A DNA stretch of 64,000 nucleotides from Viridibacterium silvisoli (GCF_036017035.1 NZ_JAYXHS010000001.1:558001-622000), one strand, 5' to 3'; shown: positions 43,048 through 52,574, counted from the stretch's first letter. The notes: generated from the sequence alone by a model not told the origin. A program made the numbers and translations.

Positions 43048-44166
43048 ATGATCAGATCGCGCGCCGCCGTAGCCTGGGCCGCAGGCCAGCCTCTCGAAAT
43101 CACCGAAGTGGATGTCGCACCGCCACAAGCGGGCGAAGTGCTGTTGCGCGTGGTCGCAACCGGCGTCTGCCACACGGATGCGTACACGCTGTCCGGCGAT
43201 GATCCCGAAGGCATATTTCCGGCCATCCTTGGTCACGAAGGGGGCGCCATCGTAGAGGCCATCGGTCCCGGCGTCACCTCGCTCGCGGTTGGCGATCACG
43301 TCATCCCGCTGTACACGCCCGAATGCGGCAAGTGCAAATTCTGTCTCTCGGGCAAGACCAATCTGTGCCAGGCCATCCGCAGTACCCAGGGCAAGGGCCT
43401 GATGCCGGATGGCACATCGCGCTTCTCGAAAGACGGCAAACCCATCTTCCACTACATGGGTACCTCGACCTTCTCCGAATACACGGTACTCCCGGAAATC
43501 GCCGTGGCGAAGATCAACAAGGAGGCACCGCTGGAAAAGGTCTGCCTGCTGGGCTGCGGCGTCACCACCGGTATCGGCGCCGTGCTCAATACGGCAAAGA
43601 TCACGCCGGGCAGCACGGTTGCCATCTTCGGCCTGGGTGGTATCGGCCTGTCGGCCGTCATCGGCGCGGTAATGGGCAAGGCCTCGCGCATCATCGGCGT
43701 GGACACCAACCCGGCGAAGTTCGAGATCGCGAAGCAACTTGGCGCCACCGAATGCGTCAATCCGAAAGACTTCGACAAGCCGATCCAGCAGGTCATCGTC
43801 GACCTCACCGATGGTGGCGTCGATTACTCGTTCGAGTGCATCGGCAACGTCAACGTCATGCGCTCGGCACTGGAGTGCTGTCACAAGGGCTGGGGTGAGT
43901 CCATCATCATCGGCGTGGCCGGCGCGGGACAGGAAATTGCCACGCGTCCCTTCCAGCTGGTTACCGGACGCGTCTGGCGCGGCTCGGCGTTCGGCGGCGT
44001 GCGTGGCCGCAGCGAGCTGCCGGGCTATGTGGAGCGTGCGCAGCGTGGCGAGATTCCGCTGGATACCTTCATCACGCACAAGATGGGCCTCGCCGACATC
44101 AACAAGGCTTTCGACCTCATGCACGAGGGCAAGAGCATCCGCACCGTCATCCACTACGACCTGTAA
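43048..44166 (+). CDS. frmA: S-(hydroxymethyl)glutathione dehydrogenase (class III alcohol dehydrogenase)
   Basis: 372 residues. It oxidises the formaldehyde-glutathione adduct with NAD and also reduces S-nitrosoglutathione. Catalytic zinc ligands lie in TGVCHTDAYTLSG and GHEGGAIVE. The structural zinc cluster is CGKCKFCLSGKTNLC. The NAD site is IFGLGGIGLSAVIG, and the C-terminus HEGKSIRTVIHY is typical of the class III enzyme. ATG at 43048 follows ACAAGGAAG. frmB starts 7 bases after the stop, so the two form an operon for glutathione-dependent formaldehyde detoxification. Confidence 0.97.
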   Translation: MIRSRAAVAWAAGQPLEITEVDVAPPQAGEVLLRVVATGVCHTDAYTLSGDDPEGIFPAILGHEGGAIVEAIGPGVTSLAVGDHVIPLYTPECGKCKFCLSGKTNLCQAIRSTQGKGLMPDGTSRFSKDGKPIFHYMGTSTFSEYTVLPEIAVAKINKEAPLEKVCLLGCGVTTGIGAVLNTAKITPGSTVAIFGLGGIGLSAVIGAVMGKASRIIGVDTNPAKFEIAKQLGATECVNPKDFDKPIQQVIVDLTDGGVDYSFECIGNVNVMRSALECCHKGWGESIIIGVAGAGQEIATRPFQLVTGRVWRGSAFGGVRGRSELPGYVERAQRGEIPLDTFITHKMGLADINKAFDLMHEGKSIRTVIHYDL

Positions 44167-44173
44167 AGACAAC

Positions 44174-45016
44174 ATGCTGACAATGCTCTCGGAAAACCGC
44201 TGCTTCGGTGGTGCGCATCGCCGCTATGGCCACCGCTCCAGCGTGCTCGATTGTCATATGGTGTTCGCCATTTACCTCCCGCCACAAGCGCTTGCCGGCC
44301 AACGCGTGCCGGTGCTGTACTGGCTGTCCGGCCTTACCTGCAACGACGAGAACTTCATGCAGAAGGCGGGCGCGCAACGCATTGCCGCCGAGCTGGGCAT
44401 TGCCATCGTGTCGCCCGACACCAGCCCGCGCGGCGAAGGCGTACCGGGCGACCCGGAGGGCAAATGGGACTTCGGCCTCGGCGCCGGCTTCTACCTGAAT
44501 GCCACGCAGGCACCGTGGTCGACGCACTACCGCATGCACGACTACGTGGTGACCGAGTTACCACAGCTGATCGAGGCCAGCCTGCCCGTGACCAAGAGCC
44601 GCAGCATCTCCGGCCACTCGATGGGTGGCCATGGTGCACTGGTATGCGCCCTGCGCAATCCCGGTCGCTATCGCTCGGTGTCGGCTTTCTCGCCGATCTG
44701 CCATCCCACGATCAGCCCGTGGGGCGAGAAGGCCTTCAGTCGCTACCTCGGCCCGGATCGCGCGCTGTGGGAGACCTGGGACACCTGCGCCCTGCTGGCG
44801 TCGGGCTGCGCCCAGATGCCCTTGCTGGTAGACCAAGGCACAGCCGACAGCTTCATCAGCACGCAACTCATGCCGGAACAGCTGGAGCGTGCGGCGGCTG
44901 AGGCCAAGTGTCCGCTGACCCTGCGCCGCCAGGCCGGCTACGACCACAGCTACCACTTCATCGCAACCTTCATCGAAGAGCACATGCGCCATCACGCACG
45001 TGCGCTGCTGGCCTGA
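44174..45016 (+). CDS. frmB: S-formylglutathione hydrolase
   Basis: 280 residues, the standard length of this esterase-D family alpha/beta hydrolase. It releases formate and glutathione from S-formylglutathione made by FrmA. Motifs: VLYWLSGLTCNDENFMQKAG, PDTSPRGEGVPGDPEGKWDF, the nucleophile elbow SGHSMGGHGAL, and the C-terminal GYDHSYHFIATFIEEH with the catalytic His. The start lies 7 bases after frmA; an ATG three codons later is possible. Confidence 0.95.
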   Translation: MLTMLSENRCFGGAHRRYGHRSSVLDCHMVFAIYLPPQALAGQRVPVLYWLSGLTCNDENFMQKAGAQRIAAELGIAIVSPDTSPRGEGVPGDPEGKWDFGLGAGFYLNATQAPWSTHYRMHDYVVTELPQLIEASLPVTKSRSISGHSMGGHGALVCALRNPGRYRSVSAFSPICHPTISPWGEKAFSRYLGPDRALWETWDTCALLASGCAQMPLLVDQGTADSFISTQLMPEQLERAAAEAKCPLTLRRQAGYDHSYHFIATFIEEHMRHHARALLA

Positions 45017-45079
45017 TCAAGTCTGACGGTAAACGGCCGTAGCCTGCATATCGGCTGCGCCCACGTCACACCTTCGCTC

Positions 45080-46507
45080 ATGCTGCGTTCCCTGCAAGGC
45101 TGGAAATTCGATCGCCTGTGGCGCTCCCTGATGCTCGCGTGCAGCTTGGCATCAAGCATGAGTGCGGCACTGGCGACCGAGCCGGCGTGGCAGCCGCAAG
45201 CCTACGTCCCTGCGCCAGCCGACAATCCGCTCAAGGGCCTCGTGCCGTACGCGAATCCGGCCAACCCGGATGGCTTCCCGTACAGCATGGAGTTCAGCTA
45301 CATGGCCTTGTCAGCAGTCATGACGGGACCGGACCGCTATGACTGGAGCGCGCTCGAGCGCCTGCTGGGCGACATTGCAGGGCGTGGCCATCAGGCCGTA
45401 CTGCGCTTCTACACCGAATACCCCGGCAAGAAGGACAGCCTGCCCGCCTTCCTCATCGATGGCGGTTTGCAGATATTCAGATCACAACGCGCGAGCACGC
45501 CGCCACGGCCGCCGGTCGACATCGAGACACCTGATTACGAGAACCCGGCCCTGCGCAGCGCCTTGCGCAACTTCATCGCCGCATTCGGCACGCGCTACGA
45601 CGGCGATCCGCGCATCGGTTTCATCACGGCAGGCCTGCTTGGCCACTGGGGTGAATGGCACGACTACCCGCTCGACGCACAATTCGCCAGCAAGACCGTG
45701 CAAGCCGAAGTCATGGACGCCTATGCGGCGGCCTTCCATGTCACGCCGGTATTGCTGCGCTACCCGGCCGGCGACAACGATGTGCGCTACGTCTCCAATG
45801 CGACTCGCGCATTCGGCTACCACGACGACTCGTTTGCATGGGGTACGCTCAGCGCGAAGAACGCCTGGCATTTCGTGCCGCTGACGCAGAAGGCGGGCGA
45901 AGCGGCCTTGCGCAAATGGCAGACACAACCGATTGGTGGCGAGATCCGGCCGGAGGCATGGGGCAAGGTCTTCGACATATCTCCTGACGATGCACGCATC
46001 GAGAATTTCCGCCAGAGCGTGGAGGCAACCCACGTCAGCTGGCTGATGGACAGTGGCATGTTCAAGGCCGGCAACCCGCCGGAGCGACGCCGGCGTGCAA
46101 TCGAGGAAGTGCGACGCATGGGTTACGAATTCCATGTGTCGAGGGTTGCGTTCGCGCTCGCCGACAAACCGGCTGGCAAGACGCTAGAGCTGACGCTCCA
46201 GATGGAGAACCGTGGCGTTGCGCCCTTCTACTACGCGTGGCCGCTGGAATTTGCCCTGCTCAACGACAAGGGGCAGTTACTGTTCGCCGGAAAATCGCAG
46301 CACACGCTCAATGGCTTGTTACCCGATGCGCCAGCCAGTGCTGTCGGGCATGCCTTTGGCATCACCGGTGTCGCCAGCGGTTCGTACCGCATCTTGCTAC
46401 GCGTGGCGAATCCACTGCCCGCTGGCCAACCCGTGCGCTTCGCCAACGCCCGCCAGGATGCCGACCAGACCGGTTGGCTGACGCTGGGCGAAGTCATCTT
46501 GCCGTAG
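45080..46507 (+). CDS. Secreted DUF4832-type protein
   Basis: 475 residues. The N-terminal 33 residues form a signal peptide (SLMLACSLASSMSAALA). The body resembles a glycosidase-like barrel: NPLKGLVPYANP, YSMEFSYMALSAVMTGPDRY, AVLRFYTEYPGK, GFITAGLLGHWGEWHDY. It ends in a C-terminal beta domain (LELTLQMENRGVAPFYYAWP, PAGQPVRFANARQDADQTGW). The combination matches proteins annotated DUF4832, sometimes with a DUF4874 N-domain. They are thought to act on polysaccharides, but no activity is established. It starts 63 bases after frmB, perhaps by chance of order, as function looks unrelated. Confidence 0.78.
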   Translation: MLRSLQGWKFDRLWRSLMLACSLASSMSAALATEPAWQPQAYVPAPADNPLKGLVPYANPANPDGFPYSMEFSYMALSAVMTGPDRYDWSALERLLGDIAGRGHQAVLRFYTEYPGKKDSLPAFLIDGGLQIFRSQRASTPPRPPVDIETPDYENPALRSALRNFIAAFGTRYDGDPRIGFITAGLLGHWGEWHDYPLDAQFASKTVQAEVMDAYAAAFHVTPVLLRYPAGDNDVRYVSNATRAFGYHDDSFAWGTLSAKNAWHFVPLTQKAGEAALRKWQTQPIGGEIRPEAWGKVFDISPDDARIENFRQSVEATHVSWLMDSGMFKAGNPPERRRRAIEEVRRMGYEFHVSRVAFALADKPAGKTLELTLQMENRGVAPFYYAWPLEFALLNDKGQLLFAGKSQHTLNGLLPDAPASAVGHAFGITGVASGSYRILLRVANPLPAGQPVRFANARQDADQTGWLTLGEVILP

Positions 46508-46514
46508 AAGTTCA

Positions 46515-46619
46515 GTAGGTCGGAAAAGCGAAGCGCCTTCCGACATTCATCCACGTGGAACACGCACAGGCTTGTAAACCGCGACCGATGTCGGAAGGCG
46601 CGTCGCTTTTCTGACCTGC
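46515..46619. repeat. REP/BIME-like inverted repeat pair, GTAGGTCGGAAAAGCG family
   Basis: Two 32-base arms (46515-46546 and 46588-46619) are inverted copies with 29 of 32 matches, 41 bases apart. Each arm carries its own GTCGGAA...TTCCGAC hairpin. It lies between two converging genes. Confidence 0.7.
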
Positions 46620-46629
46620 AAGATCCAAC

Positions 46630-46929
46630 TCAATGCGCGACCGGCTTCAATAGAGCCAGCTTGTCGCGGATCTCAACCAGCGAATGGCGCGAGTAAAGTG
46701 TCGGCACGCCCAGCTTGTTGGCCTGCTTGCGCACATGGTCGAGCAACTTGTGATTGATGCGGTCGCAGATGACGACGATCAGGCGCGTGTCATCGGAGAC
46801 GGCGCGGCGCACATCCCCGACCTTGCGACCCGACCAGTGCTCGGTACGGGTGATACCGAAATGGCCAGCACGCTCCAGTTCTTCGCGAATCGGCTCGACC
46901 CGGTCAGCCCCTACGATCAGTGCCTTCAT
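46630..46929 (-). CDS. DUF2325 protein
   Basis: 99 residues, the whole length being one DUF2325 domain (MKALIVGADRVEPIREELER, HFGITRTEHWSGRK, LIVVICDRINHKLLDHVRKQ, VPTLYSRHSLVEIRDKL). It looks like a small Rossmann-type cytosolic protein. GAGGAG lies upstream of the ATG. The function of the family is unknown; members often accompany dinitrogen-fixation or redox genes, which are not seen here. Confidence 0.85.
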   Translation of the reverse strand: MKALIVGADRVEPIREELERAGHFGITRTEHWSGRKVGDVRRAVSDDTRLIVVICDRINHKLLDHVRKQANKLGVPTLYSRHSLVEIRDKLALLKPVAH

Positions 46930-47220
46930 CTACTGCTCCTCACGGAATACGTGATTGAAGGCTAGGCCCGCCCACCGTGCCGACAAACCATTTTGATGTG
47001 CAGTAGATATTCCACTCTGGAAAATGCTTCCACTGCACAGGGCATCGCGAGACGGCGTGGCTGGCGTGCCCAGGAAACCAATTGCAACAAATCACGGTCG
47101 CATGTTCGTGAACAAGGCTTCGCGTCGAGGCAGCAAGGCGAGTAAACTAGCAGGTTGGCCCGCAGCAGCTCAGTCGCCCGAGCCGCACTACTAACCCGGC
47201 ATTGCAGCCGAGGAGATCAC

Positions 47221-47850
47221 ATGCCCCTTTACCTTACCCAGAACGTGCAGGAAAAATGCGTAATGGCGCGCATCAATCGCCAGAAGACGCGCTATCAGGC
47301 CAATTTCACGCTGGCCCGCTACGGCACCTGGGAGAAGGCCAATCGCGCTGCGCGCAAATGGGTCAAGGAAATCCTGCCGACGCTGCCGGAACCGATGTCC
47401 TCACGAGACCGCAAGACCACGCGCAACACTTCTGGCGTCGTCGGCGTGCGTCTGGCCAATGCCACGCGCACCAAGGACGGTCGCACCTATCCCGACTGGC
47501 GCTGGGTTGCGTTCTGGACAGGCTGTCCGCAGAACGGCGGTATCGGCTGGTCGGTCAACAAGTACGGAGACGAGGGCGCATTCGTCTGTGCCTGCCTCGC
47601 CCGCAAGAACGAGTCGATCGACCGCGCTGACATCGAAACCAGGTACGCACGCCTGGTCGGTACGAAACGCCATGCCAGCATCCTCGCGCAGAAGCGACTG
47701 ACCCCGCCGCCACTGCCGAAGGCCGGCAAGGCAAGCTCTGCCGCGACAAAGAAAGCCATCACGCGCAAGAAACCGGCACCCAGGGCTCCAGCCCGCACAT
47801 CGGCAAAGCCAGCGGTCGCAAAGACCCGTCGCACGGGAAAACAGGCATGA
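47221..47850 (+). CDS. AP2-like DNA-binding protein with histone H1-like tail
   Basis: 209 residues. The ATG at 47221 is preceded by GAGGAG; another Met (MARIN, residue 15) may mark the conserved core. Two AP2/integrase-type DNA-binding repeats can be seen. The first is short (RYQANFTLARYGTWEKANRA). The second is better (NTSGVVGVRLANATR, WRWVAFWTGCPQNGGIGWSV, KYGDEGAFVCACLAR). Bacterial proteins with this 'SGVVGV' repeat pair are annotated as AP2-domain regulators. The last 45 residues are Lys/Ala/Pro-rich like a histone H1 tail (KAGKASSAATKKAITRKKPA). The final codons overlap the start of rlhA (ATGA), so the two proteins are coupled. Role unknown; regulation of, or cooperation with, the tRNA/rRNA modification enzyme is a guess. 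Confidence 0.72.
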   Translation: MPLYLTQNVQEKCVMARINRQKTRYQANFTLARYGTWEKANRAARKWVKEILPTLPEPMSSRDRKTTRNTSGVVGVRLANATRTKDGRTYPDWRWVAFWTGCPQNGGIGWSVNKYGDEGAFVCACLARKNESIDRADIETRYARLVGTKRHASILAQKRLTPPPLPKAGKASSAATKKAITRKKPAPRAPARTSAKPAVAKTRRTGKQA

Positions 47851-49856
47851 GCCTCGCCACCCACCAGCTCGAGCTGCTCTCGCCTGCGCGCACAGCGGAG
47901 ATAGGTCGCGAAGCCGTGCTACATGGCGCGGACGCCGTCTACATCGGCGGCCCGGCCTTCGGAGCGCGCACCAACGCCGAAAACTCGGTGAGCGAGATTG
48001 CCGGACTGGTGGAGTTCGCCCACCGCTATGGCAGCCGCATCATGGTGACGCTTAATACCATCCTGCATGACAGCGAGCTGGACGCGGCCCGCAAGCTCGT
48101 GCGTGAGTACTACGACGCAGGCGTCGATGCCCTCATCGTCCAGGACATGGCCCTGCTCGAGCTCGACCTGCCACCTATCCAGCTGCACGCCTCCACGCAG
48201 TGCGACATCCGCACCGTCGAGAAGGCAAAGTTCCTCAGCCAGGCGGGGTTCTCACAGATCGTGCTGGCGCGCGAACTCACGGTGGACAAGATCAAGGCTA
48301 TCCACGAAGCCATCGATCCGGCCATCGCGCTGGAATTCTTCATTCACGGCGCGCTGTGCGTGGCCTTCTCCGGCAACTGCTACATCAGCCACGCGCACTC
48401 CGGTCGCAGCGCCAACCGCGGCAGTTGCTCGCAGGACTGTCGCCTGCCCTACACGCTGGAAGATTCGCAGGGCCGCGTCGTCGCTTATGACAAACACCTG
48501 CTGTCGATGAAGGACAACGACCAGAGCGCCAATCTCGCCGCCCTGGTCGATGCCGGCATCCGCAGTTTCAAGATCGAGGGCCGCTACAAGGATATGAGCT
48601 ATGTGAAGAACATCACTGCTCATTACCGTCTGCTCCTCGACGAGCTCCTCACGCAACGCCCCGAGCTGGCGAAGTCCTCGCACGGCGCCAGCGCCTTCAG
48701 CTTCACGCCCGAGACCGACAAGACCTTCAACCGCAGCGCGACGGACTACTTCGTCACCGGCCGCAAGATCGACATCGGCGCCTTCGACGCGCCCACGCAC
48801 GTCGGCCTGCCGCTGGGCACAGTAACGAAGATCGGCCCGGACTGGTTCGAGCTGGCCGCCACCGAGCCGCTCGCCAACAGCGACGGCCTCACCTACATGA
48901 ACAAGCGCGAAGTGCGCGGCATGCAGGCCAATGTCGTAAAGCAGCTCGGCACGCGGCAGGACGAAGACCACGCCGGCAACAGGATCGAACTCGGCCGGTG
49001 GCGCGTCGAACCCAACCAGGCGATGAAGGAACTCGCCGGCCTGCGTGTCGGCACCGCCATCTCGCGCAACCGCGACCACGCCTGGGAACAGGCCCTGCTG
49101 AAGAAATCCGCCGAGCGCCGCATCGCGCTCGACCTGCTGTTCGCCGAGACCGACGACGGCTTCTCGCTGACCCTCGCGGACGAGACCGGCGCCTGCGCCT
49201 ACGTGACCGTCGACCACGCCAGGCAACCAGCACAGCATGCCGAGCGTGCCGAGAGCGGCCTGCGCGAGAACCTCGCCAAACTCGGCAACACGATCTTCGC
49301 TGCGCGCGAGATCGACATCGTGTGGTCACAGCCCTGGTTTGCGCCCGCCTCCCTCATCAATCAACTGCGCCGCGACGCCGTCGCCGCGCTCGAAGCCGAA
49401 CGCGCAGCACGCCTGCCACGCTGGACGCGTACGCCCGCCATCGACCCGCCCATTGCGTATCCCGAGAAGTCCCTCAGCTATCTCGCCAACGTCTACAACG
49501 AGGCCGCGCGCCGTTTCTACACGAAGCATGGCGTCGAGCTCATCGACGCCGCCTACGAATCGCACGAGGAAGACGGCGAAGTGCCTGTGATGGTCACCAA
49601 GCACTGCCTGCGCTTCTCTTTCAATCTCTGTCCCAAGCAGGCCAAGGGCGTACAGGGCGTGCAGGGCCAGGTGCGCGCCGAGCCGATGACACTGATCAAT
49701 GGCAACGAGCGCATGACCTTACGCTTCGACTGCAAGCCATGCGAAATGCATGTCATGAGCAAGATCAGGAAGCACATCTTCGACGGCCCGCCGCCGAGCA
49801 CGGTGGAAGTGCCGGTGACCTTCCACAAGAAGCGCCCGGCAGCACCTGCAATCTGA
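47847..49856 (+). CDS. rlhA: RlhA-like U32 family RNA hydroxylase
   Basis: 669 residues, close to E. coli RlhA (YdcP), which hydroxylates C2501 of 23S rRNA using prephenate-linked chemistry; TrhP is shorter. The U32 signature EFFIHGALCVAFSGNCYIS begins at about residue 163, followed by RSANRGSCSQDCRLPY. Further Cys occur in CLRFSFNLCPKQ and DCKPCEMH, so an iron-sulfur cluster is plausible. The protein is not a proven protease despite the family name. The start overlaps the AP2-like gene by 4 bases. Confidence 0.88.
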   Translation: MSLATHQLELLSPARTAEIGREAVLHGADAVYIGGPAFGARTNAENSVSEIAGLVEFAHRYGSRIMVTLNTILHDSELDAARKLVREYYDAGVDALIVQDMALLELDLPPIQLHASTQCDIRTVEKAKFLSQAGFSQIVLARELTVDKIKAIHEAIDPAIALEFFIHGALCVAFSGNCYISHAHSGRSANRGSCSQDCRLPYTLEDSQGRVVAYDKHLLSMKDNDQSANLAALVDAGIRSFKIEGRYKDMSYVKNITAHYRLLLDELLTQRPELAKSSHGASAFSFTPETDKTFNRSATDYFVTGRKIDIGAFDAPTHVGLPLGTVTKIGPDWFELAATEPLANSDGLTYMNKREVRGMQANVVKQLGTRQDEDHAGNRIELGRWRVEPNQAMKELAGLRVGTAISRNRDHAWEQALLKKSAERRIALDLLFAETDDGFSLTLADETGACAYVTVDHARQPAQHAERAESGLRENLAKLGNTIFAAREIDIVWSQPWFAPASLINQLRRDAVAALEAERAARLPRWTRTPAIDPPIAYPEKSLSYLANVYNEAARRFYTKHGVELIDAAYESHEEDGEVPVMVTKHCLRFSFNLCPKQAKGVQGVQGQVRAEPMTLINGNERMTLRFDCKPCEMHVMSKIRKHIFDGPPPSTVEVPVTFHKKRPAAPAI

Positions 49857-50000
49857 CGGGCTGCTCGTGATCAGCGCCTGTCATCCTGGCGAGGGCCGGG
49901 GCATCATGCACGCCAGCCCTTTCGCCTCTACTTTTTTCTGTGCGGCGACAAGCCCGAACCGCACCAGGCTAGCGCCCTTCCACGTACCGTCCAGCTTACC

Positions 50001-51440
50001 GTGACCGACCCTTCCGCCCCGAAAGCTGATTTTCCCGAATTCCGCTTCTTCGGTCGCATGGTGCCCTTGCTGCCGGTCATCGTCGCCAGCGCGCTGTTCA
50101 TGGAGAACATGGACTCGACCGTCATCGCCACTTCGCTGCCGGTGATCGCGCGGGATCTGCTGGAGGACCCGGTCGCGCTGAAGCTGGCACTGACCTCCTA
50201 CCTCGTCAGCCTCGCAATCTTCATCCCGGTGAGTGGCTGGATGTCGGACCGCTTCGGCTCGAAGACGGTGTTCCAGACAGCGATGGGCGTGTTCATGTTC
50301 GGCTCGATGCTGTGTGCGTTCTCAAGCACGCTGGGCGGCTTCGTTGCAGCCCGCTTCGTGCAGGGCATGGGTGGGGCGATGATGATTCCGGTCGGGCGGC
50401 TGGTGATCCTGCGTTCGACGGAGAAGGCGGAGCTCGTCCGCATGATGAGTTACCTGACGATCCCGGCCTTGCTCGGCCCGGTGATCGGGCCGCCGCTGGG
50501 GGGCTTCATCAGCACCTACTTCCACTGGCGCTGGATCTTCTTCATCAACGTGCCGATCTCGATTCTGGGCATGTACATGGCTTACAAGCACGTGCCACAG
50601 GTGAAGGAAGCCGATGTACGCGCGCTGGATGTGCGCGGCTTCGTACTCTCGGCCTTCGGGCTCGCGCTGCTGATGATGGGTTTCGCGACACTGGGGCGGC
50701 ACCTCGTGTCGACACCGGTCGCCTTCGGCTGTGTAGCGGCGGGCGCGATCATCATGGCGCTGTACCTGCATCACGCGAAACGCGCGCCCCACCCGCTACT
50801 GCAGCTATCGCTGTTTCGCACAGCCACCTTCCGCGCTGGTGTGGTCGGTGGTTTCTTCTTCCGTGCCGGCATCGGCGCCATCCCCTTCCTGCTACCGCTG
50901 ATGATGCAGCTGGGTTTCGGCCTCACGCCGTTCCAGTCCGGCACGCTGACCTGCGCGACAGCGATCGGCGCGCTGGGCATGAAGACGGCAGCGGCGAGCA
51001 TCCTCAAGCGCTGGGGCTTCCGCCAGGTGCTGATCTGGAATGCGGTGTTCGTATCCCTGTCACTGGCCGTGATCGCGATGTTCCAGCCGACGACGCCACA
51101 CTTGCTGATGATGGCGATCCTGCTGTTCGGCGGCTGCCTGCGTTCGCTGCAGTTCACCAGCCTCAACACCCTGGCCTATGCGGACATTGACCCACCCCAG
51201 ATGAGCCAGGCAACGGGCCTTGCCAGCGTAACGCAGCAACTCGCGGCAGGCATGGGCGTCACCATTGGCGCCGCCTGCCTGCAGTCCGCGCAGCACTTCA
51301 TGGGCCACCCGGTGCTCATGGCGGTGGACTTCTCGATTGCCTTCGTCTGCATCGGGCTGGTCGCATTGTCGTCACTGTTCTGGCTGCTCCGTCTGCCGCC
51401 CGATGCAGGCGCAACCCTGTCCGGCAAGGCCGCCGCCTGA
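50001..51440 (+). CDS. MFS drug/H+ antiporter, DHA2 family
   Basis: 479 residues with about 14 predicted helices, GTG start. MFS motif A is seen as GWMSDRFGSKTVF. The DHA2 motif C equivalent is GPVIGPPLGGFI. VIVASALFMENMDSTVIATS, with Asp of MDST, is typical of EmrB/QacA-like exporters. Probably exports hydrophobic drugs or metabolites. No membrane-fusion (EmrA) partner is adjacent, and no regulator flanks it. Confidence 0.92.
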   Translation: MTDPSAPKADFPEFRFFGRMVPLLPVIVASALFMENMDSTVIATSLPVIARDLLEDPVALKLALTSYLVSLAIFIPVSGWMSDRFGSKTVFQTAMGVFMFGSMLCAFSSTLGGFVAARFVQGMGGAMMIPVGRLVILRSTEKAELVRMMSYLTIPALLGPVIGPPLGGFISTYFHWRWIFFINVPISILGMYMAYKHVPQVKEADVRALDVRGFVLSAFGLALLMMGFATLGRHLVSTPVAFGCVAAGAIIMALYLHHAKRAPHPLLQLSLFRTATFRAGVVGGFFFRAGIGAIPFLLPLMMQLGFGLTPFQSGTLTCATAIGALGMKTAAASILKRWGFRQVLIWNAVFVSLSLAVIAMFQPTTPHLLMMAILLFGGCLRSLQFTSLNTLAYADIDPPQMSQATGLASVTQQLAAGMGVTIGAACLQSAQHFMGHPVLMAVDFSIAFVCIGLVALSSLFWLLRLPPDAGATLSGKAAA

Positions 51441-51464
51441 GCGTTTGCAGGCAGCAGGCGAAGC

Positions 51465-52574
51465 TCAGCTGGTGGCCAGCTTGTCTGCCATCCAGCCATG
51501 CCGGGCGACGAACTGATCCAGCGCACGGTGATAGGCGGTATCAAACACGTGCTCGCTCTCGATGAAGTAATCGAAGTAGCCACGCTTGCCGACAAACTGG
51601 AAGGGTTCGAGCTGGATGTGGCCGTAGGCGTCATCGGTCAGCCGGCCTTCGCGCGCCAGGCGATTGATAAGCTCGATGCGTGAAATCTGCATGGCATACG
51701 AGCTGTTCATACCGATCTCGGTTTCCATGTCGCGCTGCTCGAAGTAGTTCTCGGGCATCGCGCCTATCCAGCGCGAATTTTGCGGCCGCACGATCCACAG
51801 AGTCTCGGGCCGCGCCGGGCGCGCCAGCTCGCACAGCTCGTTGAGAATGAACTGACGGTGATAGGCGCCATCGATCAGGTTCATGCCGAAATAGGTGCGC
51901 TCGTACCCGTAGCTGTAAAGATGCAGGGCCGCTTCGACACCTTCGGCCGTGATCGGCATGTAGATCGTTTCCGGCGTCTGGTCATGCCAGTCGACGCCGA
52001 GCTTGTCGCGCGCAGCGGCATTGATGAACAGGATCTCCTGCCCGGTCGGCGGACAGAACGCATTGAACATGACGGCAACATGACTCTGCGCGAGCGTGCT
52101 GGCGACGAATTCGAAATATTCGGACGAGCGCGTCGGCACCCAGGTCTGCGCCGGCATGAGCCGGTCGGCCCACTCCTTGGGTTCGGAGAAAGGCGAGAGG
52201 AAGGACCAGCGCTCCCAGTATTCCTGCATCGCCGGGCGGAACACGCCGGGCAAGCCCTTGGCCAGCACCCACTGATTGCCGAAGGGCACGGAATCGGGCG
52301 CCTTGGGCATCTCCGCCAGATGCTCGCGGAGCTTTTCACGCAGATCGTCGCCGGCCAGGAAGTGCGCGGTCCACGCAATCATGCCGGATGTGCAGGAAAT
52401 GGCTGTCGGGCGGATACGCCGCTCACGTGCTGCCGCCAGGAACCCGGCGCCAAACGCGTTACCGCCGCCCAGGCCACCGAGCGCGAAACCTACCGCGCCG
52501 CCCGCTCCGCCTTCGTCCTGTCGCGTGTCTGGCAGCAACGCTGGCCGCGAATCCACTCCGCCCAATGCACCCAT
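51465..52574 (-). CDS. Patatin-like phospholipase with altered nucleophile elbow
   Basis: 369 residues, AAGGAG before ATG 52574. It keeps the patatin glycine-rich oxyanion loop (ALGGLGGGNAFGAGFLAAAR). The usual GXSXG appears as CTSGM (AISCTSGMIAW), so the elbow is not canonical. The catalytic Asp may be in LIDGAYHRQF (DGA). The Ser and Asp dyad could still work, but activity is uncertain. Downstream runs LWIVRPQNSRWIGAMPENYF with no known motif. A soluble protein with no signal peptide. Confidence 0.72.
   Translation of the reverse strand: MGALGGVDSRPALLPDTRQDEGGAGGAVGFALGGLGGGNAFGAGFLAAARERRIRPTAISCTSGMIAWTAHFLAGDDLREKLREHLAEMPKAPDSVPFGNQWVLAKGLPGVFRPAMQEYWERWSFLSPFSEPKEWADRLMPAQTWVPTRSSEYFEFVASTLAQSHVAVMFNAFCPPTGQEILFINAAARDKLGVDWHDQTPETIYMPITAEGVEAALHLYSYGYERTYFGMNLIDGAYHRQFILNELCELARPARPETLWIVRPQNSRWIGAMPENYFEQRDMETEIGMNSSYAMQISRIELINRLAREGRLTDDAYGHIQLEPFQFVGKRGYFDYFIESEHVFDTAYHRALDQFVARHGWMADKLATS

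Noticed and set aside
43009..44175. A 388-codon frame opposite frmA
   Set aside because: Exact antisense of a well conserved dehydrogenase; rejected as composition-driven.
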